Of a stretch of 6,214 nt of DNA, positions 1 through 5,746 are shown piece by piece. A program made the translations under genes and the position numbers. Under the pieces are notes generated by a model. That model was not told the DNA's origin. It made no database searches and saw only the letters and a program-made list of their open reading frames with translations. The stretch comes from Anaerolineales bacterium (GTDB lineage Bacteria; Chloroflexota; Anaerolineae; Anaerolineales; UBA4823). Where the stretch lies: the NCBI GenBank assembly GCA_022865865.1, contig JALHTN010000415.1, forward strand, positions 1 through 6,214, read 5' to 3'. Positions within the stretch are counted from its first letter, which is position 1. Every line of letters starts with the position of its first letter.

Positions 1-1
1 G

Positions 2-133
2 GCGGATGGGGATAGCGGTGTCTCTTATGAAGAGATTGAAGAAATCCGCACGATTGCTACCGTGTTGAAGCTGACCCACAAACAATTTATAGACGCCAAA
101 TTAAAAATCCCCCGCGAACGCCGGGCGAACTAG
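2..133 (+). CDS. TerB-like protein, C-terminal end (5' partial)
   Basis: The reading frame enters from the left edge and runs 43 codons to a TAG stop. It begins ADGDSGVSYEEIEEIR, which matches the acidic 'ADG..vs.eE...i' pattern of the helical TerB (tellurite resistance B) fold, where the acidic residues can bind metal. Next comes IATVLKLTHKQFIDAK, resembling the last helices of that fold, and a basic tail ending RERRAN. TerB-like proteins are small cytoplasmic helical proteins linked to stress responses; the exact role of this one cannot be read from a fragment. The stop lies 6 bases before a strong intrinsic terminator, so the gene ends its transcript. The last 26 codons plus stop recur almost unchanged at 3138-3218. 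The family call rests on motif recall over a short segment and is moderate. Confidence 0.6.
   Translation, partial: ADGDSGVSYEEIEEIRTIATVLKLTHKQFIDAKLKIPRERRAN
53..133 (+). repeat. 81-bp direct repeat, copy 1 (3' end of TerB-like gene)
   Basis: This copy encodes IATVLKLTHKQFIDAK and the basic tail with its stop, and matches 3138-3218 at 75 of 81 positions in the same orientation. The differences are at 79, 85, 91, 95, 130 and 133. Five of these fall at third codon positions and are silent, including TAG against TAA. The one at 95 changes Ala to Thr. Similarity stops abruptly on the left at 52/53 and on the right at the stop codon. Confidence 0.95.
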
Positions 134-139
134 AACATT

Positions 140-175
140 AAAACTCTCACCGAGTTGGGTGAGAGTTTTGTTTTT
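140..175 (+). terminator. intrinsic terminator of the TerB-like gene
   Basis: A perfect stem pairs 140-151 with 158-169, around the 6-base loop GAGTTG, and is followed by a T-rich run interrupted by single Gs. It starts six bases after the TAG stop. Long stem, short loop and T tract make this a textbook Rho-independent terminator for the plus strand. The opposite strand has only a few Ts after the stem, so two-way action is less likely. Confidence 0.9.
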
Positions 176-326
176 GTTCAGACGAAATATTTATGAATTT
201 TTCGTTGTATACAATAATTTTCTTCTCCAAAGCGCAGGTAAAAGCCGGGTCAAACGAGAAGGCTCGGTCTTCAACCCATAATTTCTCTATAGCTGGCTGA
301 TCGAGCTGACTGCGTTTGTCATTCAT
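147..326 (-). CDS. small ORF, 59 codons, doubtful
   Basis: A minus-strand ATG at 326 opens 59 codons to a TGA at 147-149, inside the terminator hairpin of the facing gene. The product begins MNDKRSQLDQPAIEKLW and is hydrophilic, with no signal peptide or membrane segment and no family I recognise. No Shine-Dalgarno precedes the ATG, and a stop lies 11 codons upstream in frame. It could be a gene remnant, since the residue mix is not absurd for a protein, or chance. It lies downstream of the propeller gene on the same strand, with 95 bases between. Confidence 0.15.
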   Translation of the reverse strand: MNDKRSQLDQPAIEKLWVEDRAFSFDPAFTCALEKKIIVYNEKFINISSEQKQNSHPTR

Positions 327-332
327 GGCGCA

Positions 333-378
333 AGCGGTTTTGATATTAGCTCACTAAAGCCTGTCTGGTAAAACCGCT
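333..378 (-). terminator. inverted repeat downstream of the propeller gene
   Basis: AGCGGTTTT at 333-341 is the exact reverse complement of AAAACCGCT at 370-378, separated by 28 bases. It begins 43 bases past the stop of the 805-residue minus-strand gene, where a 3' end is expected. No T tract follows on the minus strand and the loop is long, so it is not a canonical intrinsic terminator. It may be a weak or RNA-stabilising 3' structure. Confidence 0.3.
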
Positions 379-421
379 GGCTGTATTCCGAGATCGATAT
401 GAACGTCAGGTCGCCTGCTTA

Positions 422-2839
422 TCACTGCCCATCATAGGTATATTGGATGGTTGGCCAATCAGCAGGTCCGTTTTTCATATAGAAAGATGAACTGCGCTCA
501 TCCATTTTGCCTTGTGCATTCATGTAGCCAGTTACCTGAAAAGTCAGCATGAAATTTCCGGGATAGCTAACCATGCTGTAATTTCCTGAGCCTTGAGCCA
601 CACCGTTCCGATAAAAAGTATAGGTGCCATTGTTGTAGAATCGGAAGGCAGCTGAATTGGGCAGCGTGCCGACCCAATAGTCGCCAGTGTAGTATCCTGA
701 GCTTTGAAAGCGTGTTAATATCTGTGCGATCGTGGGGTTATTGAATGGGATCTGAACTGTGGTGTTATTCTGCTGATTAAATGATGTTTGGTAGATGTAC
801 ATCTCGGTACGCGAACCGCCGCTCCAGAAACCTGTTGAGGCTCTGTAGTTATGAGAACCGACCGTCAGATCCATTTGATAATACGCCCCGGGGGGGATGC
901 CCATAGGTTGTGTGGGGAACTGCTCGACGCCGTCGACCTGCAGCGAAATGACCGGATAGACAGTATTATTGATGAATCTGGTGACCGTATTTGATGTCAC
1001 TGCAGGCGGGTCGACAATATTGCTGATCGGTGAATCAGCAAACGGAGAATCACCATAGCTGTTATAGGGGACAACGCGGTAGCTGTAGGTATCCCCAGCT
1101 GGTAAACCCGCTACATAAGCCCCTGGCAGATCACCAGGAGTGACAACACCAGCATAATTATGAGGGCTGCCGTCCACCGATTCGTAAACTTTGTAACCAT
1201 CACAGCTGGAGTTATTGGTCCAGGTCAGCAGGATGCGATCGCTGGAGATCACCTGGGCGGTTAAATTACTTAATGGCAAAGGCGGACCATTGGATTGTGT
1301 CGTTGCGCAGGCGGTGTTGCTGGGGTTGGAGTCTCCATCAGCGTTGCGAGCAAGCACGCGGTAGCAATGTGTGCTGCCTGATCCAAGTTCGATATCCCAC
1401 ATCTGGACAACGCCAGGAATTTCAGAAGTTCCGTAATAAGCGAAATTGACCCCATCGGGTGAGTTTTCGATGATGAACTCTGTTTCGTTGTTCGAATTAT
1501 CCGTCCAGTCAAGCTGAATGGTGTCAGTGGATACCGAAATGGCGGTGAGATCGCTGGGAGGTGCAGGAGGTTGTTTCAAGGCTGGGGTGCTTCCATTGGG
1601 GTTGCGCAAGGTTAAAGGTATGTAAACCCGGGTCTTGAACCACCTGGCAATCCTTGATGAGGTATTCCCACCAGCTTTGGAGAAGTAACCGCCAACAAAG
1701 AGCTCGTTCCTGCTCTTCGCTAAGAGAGTCTCCACCACGCCGTCCAGGCCGCTGCCAAGGGGTGACCAGGTGGTGCCATCCCAGGCAGCGATATAGTTTA
1801 CATTCACTCCTCCGGCTTTGGAGAAATATCCGGCTGCGTAAAGCATTGCGCCGTCATAAGTAATGGAAGTGATATGGTTATCCATACCTCCACCCACCGG
1901 CGACCAATTGCTGCCATCCCACTTGGCGATGTAGTTGGCTGTCACACCGCCAGCCTGAGTAAAGGTGCCGGCCGCATAGAGCATCCCATCAATTACCTCA
2001 AGCGCATAAATACCGCTGTTCATCCCGCTGCCGAGAGGTAACCAGCTGCTGCCGTTCCATTTGGCGATGTTGTTTACTGTAACTCCACCGGCTGTAATAA
2101 ATGAACCCGCCGCATAGAGATTTGAGCCGTCAATTTCCAGGGCGTAGATGATGCCAGATCCTCCTATAACGCCAGTAGCAAGGGTTGACCAGGTGCTCCC
2201 ATTCCACTTGGCGATGTTATTGACCGGTAAACCTCCGGCTGACGAGAATCTACCACCAGCATACAGATTTCCATTGCTGTCGAAGACCAGGGCGCGAACG
2301 ACATCCCCCGCAATGCCACTACCTAAGGGAGACCAACTGCTTCCATCCCACTTGGCAACGCGGTTGGCGCTTGAACCACCTGCGGAGGTAAAATTTCCAC
2401 CCGCATAGATGTTTTTATTCCAATCCATGGTTAAGCTATTCACACTATTGTTAACCCCACTGCCCAGCGGCTGCCAGCCCGTACCGTCCCAGAGCGCAAT
2501 CCGGTTTGCAGGAGCGCCTCCAGCGCTGGTAAAGCCACCCCCAGCGATCAGGTTTCCATCCCCATCTATAAGGAATTTGCGCACGACATTATCCATGCCT
2601 GGTGAACCAAACTCATCGTCCCAGCGACCATCTTGACTTGCGCTCAATGGGGTAAATCGTGAAGTATCGCCAATCTGGAGACCATTTGTTGGGCCAGATT
2701 GACCAATATCGTTCCCTCTTTGTTCTGGATTGTGGGCGCTTGAACTGAAATTTGGCAGGACCATGCTTATGAAAATCCCCCAAATAACAAGGAATTTTAA
2801 TCTTGCCTGCCACCGAGAACTGGGTACTGAACCGGACAT
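422..2839 (-). CDS. secreted seven-repeat propeller protein with two FnIII-like domains
   Basis: This encodes 805 residues. The start at 2839 is secure: AGGAGG at 2845-2850 lies 5 bases upstream. Residues 1-35 form a signal peptide, with basic residues at 9-15, a hydrophobic core FLVIWGIFISMVLP and a likely cut after SSA. Residues about 78-412 hold seven repeats of 46-50 residues on the pattern 'LYAGG.F..AGG...N.IAkWdGs.WspLGsG', starting near 78, 131, 178, 227, 274, 320 and 366. Seven such units suggest a seven-bladed beta-propeller. The motif resembles the repeats of the yeast Rax2 cell-polarity protein family, also known in bacterial exported proteins. The last repeat is degenerate and runs into the linker VYIPLTLRN. 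Two fibronectin III-like domains follow at about 424-515 and 520-612. Residues 615-805 are unrecognised and beta-rich. No LPXTG motif or C-terminal membrane anchor is visible, so it is probably released or held non-covalently. No catalytic motif is seen; a binding or adhesion role is inferred. It is transcribed alone. Confidence 0.9.
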   Translation of the reverse strand: MSGSVPSSRWQARLKFLVIWGIFISMVLPNFSSSAHNPEQRGNDIGQSGPTNGLQIGDTSRFTPLSASQDGRWDDEFGSPGMDNVVRKFLIDGDGNLIAGGGFTSAGGAPANRIALWDGTGWQPLGSGVNNSVNSLTMDWNKNIYAGGNFTSAGGSSANRVAKWDGSSWSPLGSGIAGDVVRALVFDSNGNLYAGGRFSSAGGLPVNNIAKWNGSTWSTLATGVIGGSGIIYALEIDGSNLYAAGSFITAGGVTVNNIAKWNGSSWLPLGSGMNSGIYALEVIDGMLYAAGTFTQAGGVTANYIAKWDGSNWSPVGGGMDNHITSITYDGAMLYAAGYFSKAGGVNVNYIAAWDGTTWSPLGSGLDGVVETLLAKSRNELFVGGYFSKAGGNTSSRIARWFKTRVYIPLTLRNPNGSTPALKQPPAPPSDLTAISVSTDTIQLDWTDNSNNETEFIIENSPDGVNFAYYGTSEIPGVVQMWDIELGSGSTHCYRVLARNADGDSNPSNTACATTQSNGPPLPLSNLTAQVISSDRILLTWTNNSSCDGYKVYESVDGSPHNYAGVVTPGDLPGAYVAGLPAGDTYSYRVVPYNSYGDSPFADSPISNIVDPPAVTSNTVTRFINNTVYPVISLQVDGVEQFPTQPMGIPPGAYYQMDLTVGSHNYRASTGFWSGGSRTEMYIYQTSFNQQNNTTVQIPFNNPTIAQILTRFQSSGYYTGDYWVGTLPNSAAFRFYNNGTYTFYRNGVAQGSGNYSMVSYPGNFMLTFQVTGYMNAQGKMDERSSSFYMKNGPADWPTIQYTYDGQ

Positions 2840-2865
2840 CGTTGCCTCCTTAAACTGCTACATGA

Positions 2866-2871
2866 ATTATA
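2866..2871 (-). promoter_or_regulatory. -10 box of the propeller gene
   Basis: A perfect TATAAT reads on the minus strand, 15 bases before the Shine-Dalgarno of the 805-residue gene. No good TTGACA lies 16-19 bases upstream, and there is no extended -10 TG. That position is taken by the palindrome at 2881-2897, which fits a promoter that depends on a regulator. The box is clear; its use is inferred. Confidence 0.5.
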
Positions 2872-2880
2872 GATCAGTGA

Positions 2881-2897
2881 ACAAGCAGCGTGCTTGT
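2881..2897. promoter_or_regulatory. operator-like palindrome at the propeller promoter
   Basis: ACAAGCA-GCG-TGCTTGT is a perfect dyad with 7-base arms around 3 bases, centred at 2889. It covers the place where the -35 of the TATAAT promoter at 2866-2871 should be. A 17-bp dyad with a short centre is a common form for sites of dimeric helix-turn-helix regulators, and a protein here could block or replace -35 recognition. No regulator gene lies in the window. It could also form a short hairpin, but it lies upstream of the predicted transcript. Confidence 0.45.
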
Positions 2898-2961
2898 ATA
2901 GCCCAAGAGGTTAAAACAGCTGAGTTCGTTCCTTGCTACCAGTAATTTGATCTGAAAGATT

Positions 2962-2990
2962 TTTACCAACCCCGATCTTCATTGTATACT
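2962..2990 (+). promoter_or_regulatory. weak candidate promoter toward the orphan repeat
   Basis: TTTACC at 2962-2967 and TATACT at 2985-2990 are 17 bases apart and match the sigma-70 consensus at 4 of 6 and 5 of 6 positions. They point toward the truncated TerB-like fragment. The region is AT-rich, so chance matches are common. Confidence 0.25.
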
Positions 2991-3218
2991 AGAATTTACT
3001 TCGAGTCTATTGATTTAATAATTCTTTTGATATTGGTTCCCAAACTGATGCATCTCCCCCAAAACCCAAATGCCTGGGTCAAGAAATCTCAGGTCATCCA
3101 GGAGCAGCTCTTATCAAAGTCAATTCCTGACCTGAATATTGCTACCGTGTTGAAGCTGACCCATAAACAGTTTATCGACACCAAATTAAAAATCCCCCGC
3201 GAACGCCGGGCGAATTAA
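2982..3218 (+). pseudogene. TerB-like gene remnant carrying the second 3' end
   Basis: An open frame of 78 codons starts at a TTG and ends in TAA. Only its last 26 codons (from 3138) match the TerB-like gene at the left edge. The preceding 52 codons, including LILLILVPKLMHL and NPNAWVKKSQVIQEQLL, show none of the acidic 'ADG...E' core, and I recognise no homology in any frame. No start codon in the frame has a Shine-Dalgarno. The simplest reading is a truncated paralogue or a displaced 3' end. Against simple decay, five of its six differences from the other copy are silent, so it was translated through much of its divergence. It could still be a small expressed protein; I favour a remnant. 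Confidence 0.45.
3138..3218 (+). repeat. 81-bp direct repeat, copy 2
   Basis: This matches 53-133 at 75 of 81 positions and ends at its own stop codon (TAA). The two copies are 3,085 bp apart and enclose the propeller gene with its promoter. Just to its left, TCAGGTCA at 3089-3096 and TGACCTGA at 3128-3135 form an 8-base inverted repeat whose right arm ends two bases before the repeat starts. Confidence 0.95.
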
Positions 3219-3221
3219 TGA

Positions 3222-3248
3222 CTGGGAATCACCATTGGTGATTCCCAG
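3222..3248. terminator. hairpin between convergent ends
   Basis: A perfect 12-bp stem, CTGGGAATCACC at 3222-3233 with its complement at 3237-3248, closes on the 3-base loop ATT. It begins three bases after the TAA of the orphan repeat and lies 64 bases past the stop of the facing channel gene. Position and strength suggest a transcription end for one or both genes. Neither side has a T tract, so it may act with Rho or as an RNA 3' end stabiliser. Its sequence is unrelated to the terminator after copy 1. Confidence 0.55.
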
Positions 3249-3312
3249 CGCTGAATAATCTTCGCCAAATATTACCCCTCATTTATGAGCTGCGTGGAGT
3301 GGGCATGCTTGA

Positions 3313-4533
3313 TTACCTGAGGGGAGATGCTCCTGCCAAGTTCAAAAAATCTGTCCCGGTGGGATCCTGAAAGACGCGCAGGTCGAAATAGGGTGCCGCG
3401 GCCAGCAAGTGATCGATGATGTCCGCCTGGATGGATTCGTACTCGAGCCAGTCGGTGGTGCGAGTGAAGCCGTAAATCTCGATCGGCAGGCCGGTCTGGT
3501 TGGGGGTTAATTCCCGCACCAGCAAATCCATACCTTCCCGATGAATTGCGGGATGACTTTTCAGATAAGCCTCGATATAGCTGCGGTATACGCTCAGGTT
3601 GGTTACCTGGGGTCCATCCAGTGGGGAATCGATTTGCGAACCCTTCTCCGCCTGGAATTGTTCGATTAATTTGATCTGCTCCTGGACATAATCGTGGACC
3701 AGGTCAATCTTACCCAAGCGCACCAAGATTTCCTGGTTGCAGAATGCGATGCTCTGCAAGTCGATCTGCAATGAGCGTTTAATGCGCCGCCCGCCGGCTT
3801 CCTTCATGCCGCGCCAGTTCTTATAGGCTTCTTCGACAATCTTGTAGGTGGGGATCACGGTGATGGTATTGTCGAAATTTTTTATTTTGATGGTATGGAG
3901 GTTAATATTGACCACATCCCCATCTGCGTCAAAACCCGGTACCTCCAGCCAATCGCCTTCCTTGATCAGGTCGTTAGTGGAAATCTGTACACTGGCAACC
4001 AGGGCCAGGATCGTGTCGCGAAAGATTAAAAGCAAGACCGCCATCAAGGCTCCCATGCCGGCCAGCAGCACCAGGGGGGATTTATCCGTGAAGAGAGAAA
4101 TGCTCAAGATAATGCCAACCAGGATGACCACGATCTTGACAATATCGAGATAACCCTGGATGCTGACGCCTGAGAATTGGGGCATCGCCTCGTAAACCTG
4201 GTTGACAGCGTCCAACATGCTGTTGAAGGTGACCGCGCTCAACCAAAGGATGATGAATAAGGTGACTTTCTCGATGTATATCTGGTAATCAGGCATCAGG
4301 GAGGCGGTGACGTAAATTAGGATCACCGGGGCCAGCCAGGCAGCGCGAAATGGATGCAGCCCGCGCACCAAGATGTCATCGTAGGTGGTCTGCGTGCGGC
4401 TGGCCAGGTAGGTCAGACCGCGACCGATGATCAGGCGCGCCAGGAAGAGGGCTGCCAGGCTCAGGAAGAGCAGGATCAGGACCGTGAAGAGCTGGTTATT
4501 TTCAATCCAGCTGCTGAATTCAGAGGGAGTCAT
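3313..4533 (-). CDS. ybdG: MscS-superfamily mechanosensitive channel, YbdG type
   Basis: This is a 406-residue inner-membrane channel that would open under membrane tension and release solutes on osmotic downshock. Hydrophobic segments lie at about 14-36, 64-81, 87-107, 130-148 and 153-184, five in all as in E. coli YbdG (about 415 residues). The last, with LAGMGALMAVLLLIFRDTIL, is the pore helix. The beta domain follows: GDWLEVPGFDADGDVV, then KNFDNTITVIPTY and NWRGMKEAGGRRIKRS, which are signature stretches of the YbdG branch rather than of short MscS. The rest is the cytoplasmic cage. I chose the ATG at 4533 because it puts the first membrane segment where YbdG has it. A TTG at 4617 would add 28 basic residues, but it overlaps the upstream gene by 25 bases and has no Shine-Dalgarno. 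The ATG also lacks a clear one, so the start is open. It probably shares a transcript with the lipoprotein. Confidence 0.93.
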   Translation of the reverse strand: MTPSEFSSWIENNQLFTVLILLFLSLAALFLARLIIGRGLTYLASRTQTTYDDILVRGLHPFRAAWLAPVILIYVTASLMPDYQIYIEKVTLFIILWLSAVTFNSMLDAVNQVYEAMPQFSGVSIQGYLDIVKIVVILVGIILSISLFTDKSPLVLLAGMGALMAVLLLIFRDTILALVASVQISTNDLIKEGDWLEVPGFDADGDVVNINLHTIKIKNFDNTITVIPTYKIVEEAYKNWRGMKEAGGRRIKRSLQIDLQSIAFCNQEILVRLGKIDLVHDYVQEQIKLIEQFQAEKGSQIDSPLDGPQVTNLSVYRSYIEAYLKSHPAIHREGMDLLVRELTPNQTGLPIEIYGFTRTTDWLEYESIQADIIDHLLAAAPYFDLRVFQDPTGTDFLNLAGASPLR

Positions 4534-4582
4534 TATTTTTTTGTCAACCTTGATTTTTCCCCGCAGCCGGGAGGTGCTAGGG

Positions 4583-4599
4583 AAAAGCCTTTTTAAGGC
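4583..4599 (-). terminator. small hairpin at the lipoprotein stop codon
   Basis: On the minus strand GCCTT-AAA-AAGGC is followed by TTTT, and the TAA stop of the lipoprotein lies within the stem and loop. A 5-bp stem with only four Ts is weak. It could partly end transcription and lower channel expression relative to the lipoprotein, or it may have no effect. Confidence 0.35.
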
Positions 4600-5420
4600 A
4601 GGAATATGTTGTAGCAAACTTCTAAGGAACCCAATCCTTCTTCACTGTAAGAAAGCACACCCGGACAGGAATATCCTTGATCTGCCGGCGCCAAGCGGTA
4701 TTCAGGGGGTATGAAGGGGATCGTGGTGATCCAGAAAGTCCCCAGGCTGTTGAGGAACTCCTGGTCGGCGTCCGGCATACAGTTCACGAAGGGCGGGATA
4801 TCTATTTTTGTGATCTCCGGGGACTCGAATTTGAGATCGAACATCTGGAAGTCGTCCCCTGCCACCAAGTCCGGGTATTTCATCAGGACTTCAGCATCAA
4901 CATCCGACATGGAAACATCCGTGCGCTTGCCTGAAATGGTGAAGTCGTATTGGATATCAACCGGTACCGCTTCGATGCACTCGCCGTTAAAGTTCATCCC
5001 GGCATTCCCGGTGGCATAGCCTTTGGTTTTATCCACCATTTGCAGGCTGCCATCCGGTCTCACATTGAACCAGCCTTCGTAATTGTAGGTGATGTCGGTC
5101 GGTGTGGTCAGGCCCAGCCAGTGGAAAGTGGCGATTACGCCGTATTCTGGCAGACCTAGATCCGCTAGCGGGGCTTGCTGACCGGGTGTCTGGCTGTCTG
5201 CCTGGGCCTCCGAAACATCCTCCAGGGTGGACGTTGAGGTAGGTGCTGCGACCTCCAGGTCAGGTTCACGCGTAATTTCTGCAGGGATTTTGGTTGGAAG
5301 TGGTTCCGGAGTCGCAACGAGCGGAGTTGTCTCGTTGGTTGGATCCGCCTCAGGATTATTCGAACAAGCAAACAAAAAGAGTAAGAGCACGAATGTGGGT
5401 AAGATTTTTTTGTATTCCAT
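4593..5420 (-). CDS. lipoprotein of unknown function
   Basis: This encodes 275 residues. The start is well set: AGGAGG at 5427-5432 lies 6 bases before the ATG. Residues 1-18 are a lipoprotein signal (MEYKK, then a Leu/Phe core) with lipobox LFAC and the lipidated Cys at 19. The Phe at -2 is unusual. Residues 20-90 are a low-complexity stalk rich in Pro, Thr, Glu and Ala. The folded part, about 91-275, is rich in aromatics and acidic residues and includes YGVIATFHWLG and YEGWFNVRPDG. Four cysteines at 148, 214, 252 and 269 could form two disulfides outside the cell. I recognise no family. A phrase such as 'NYEGWFNVRPDGSLQ' recalls beta-sheet domains that bind lipids or act as sensors, but this is only a resemblance. 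The protein should sit on the outer face of the membrane. The channel gene follows 59 bases downstream. Confidence 0.88.
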   Translation of the reverse strand: MEYKKILPTFVLLLFLFACSNNPEADPTNETTPLVATPEPLPTKIPAEITREPDLEVAAPTSTSTLEDVSEAQADSQTPGQQAPLADLGLPEYGVIATFHWLGLTTPTDITYNYEGWFNVRPDGSLQMVDKTKGYATGNAGMNFNGECIEAVPVDIQYDFTISGKRTDVSMSDVDAEVLMKYPDLVAGDDFQMFDLKFESPEITKIDIPPFVNCMPDADQEFLNSLGTFWITTIPFIPPEYRLAPADQGYSCPGVLSYSEEGLGSLEVCYNIFLP

Positions 5421-5453
5421 GATCTTCCTCCTCTATGATGAGAATAAGGCACA

Positions 5454-5482
5454 ATTCTACCAGTTATTAATTCCGACGATAA
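5454..5482 (-). promoter_or_regulatory. candidate promoter of the lipoprotein-channel pair
   Basis: On the minus strand TTATCG (5477-5482) and TAGAAT (5454-5459) are 17 bases apart. The -10 matches consensus at 5 of 6 positions and the -35 at 3 of 6. The predicted transcript would start about 25 bases before the lipoprotein ATG, with the Shine-Dalgarno inside the short leader. The AT-rich context lowers certainty. Confidence 0.35.
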
Positions 5483-5510
5483 TTTCTTTTTTGTAAATTT
5501 GGAGGGGGTG

Positions 5511-5564
5511 ATGAATCTATCAGTAGAGCCAATCCTTTCTGGTAGGGAAAATAAATCCCGCTGA
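5511..5564 (+). CDS. possible 17-residue peptide with strong Shine-Dalgarno
   Basis: GGAGGGGGTG at 5501-5510 stands directly before an ATG that opens 17 codons to a TGA, encoding MNLSVEPILSGRENKSR. A GATAAT at 5478-5483 could be its -10, though no good -35 goes with it. The peptide has no regulatory codon run and no gene follows on this strand, so it is not an obvious leader peptide. The Shine-Dalgarno is the only real support, and purine runs can arise by chance. Confidence 0.18.
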   Translation: MNLSVEPILSGRENKSR

Positions 5565-5668
5565 AAACATATCTGATTGGATCGCCAGGCATTTGATATG
5601 GTTTGACAGGTAGCAGAGATGCTGTCCGTGTGAATGCAGCGACGATAAAAAGGGGTGCGCGGTTCGGA

Positions 5669-5708
5669 GAATATGGGAAGCAGCTGCATTCGGCAAGCTG
5701 TCATATTC
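5669..5708 (-). terminator. compound hairpin downstream of the oxidoreductase
   Basis: GAATATG at 5669-5675 pairs with CATATTC at 5702-5708. Inside, CAGCTGC at 5681-5687 pairs with GC and AGCTG at 5693-5700 with one bulged A. This two-stage stem starts 38 bases past the oxidoreductase stop on the minus strand, and a CCCCTTTTT stretch follows some bases later. It may mark that gene's 3' end. The T run is too far from the stem for a classical terminator. Confidence 0.3.
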
Positions 5709-5746
5709 CTCGCACTCAAAAAAAACTTAGATAAAATGGCTATTGC

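Larger units (their letters stand above)
5421..5746. other. intergenic region of 326 bases
   Basis: This holds the Shine-Dalgarno and probable promoter of the lipoprotein at its left end, a possible 17-codon plus-strand ORF at 5511-5564, a compound hairpin at 5669-5708, and a run of eight Ts on the minus strand shortly past the oxidoreductase stop. No long ORF here looks protein-like. No riboswitch or known RNA family is recognised. Confidence 0.6.

Noticed and set aside
53..133. Target-site duplication of a transposon
   Set aside because: An 81-bp imperfect repeat is far longer than transposon target duplications (usually 2-14 bp), and no transposase or terminal inverted repeats are present.
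1654..2636. Plus-strand open frames opposite the propeller gene
   Set aside because: They arise from the repeated codons of the propeller blades on the other strand, are Pro/Arg-rich, have no start signals and resemble no protein.
205..2990. GTATACAAT at 207-215 and ATTGTATAC at 2981-2989 as terminal inverted repeats of the inserted segment
   Set aside because: Only 9 bases match and the flanks do not. Matches of this length occur many times by chance in a window this size, and the core GTATAC is self-complementary.
3848..4153. Plus-strand open frame opposite the channel gene
   Set aside because: It is fully antisense to a strongly conserved channel core, with no Shine-Dalgarno and no recognisable product.
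5165..5719. 184-codon minus-strand open frame over the lipoprotein 5' end
   Set aside because: It overlaps the lipoprotein signal and stalk in another frame. The product is full of Arg, Pro and Ser with no motif, and the lipoprotein frame has the Shine-Dalgarno and lipobox.
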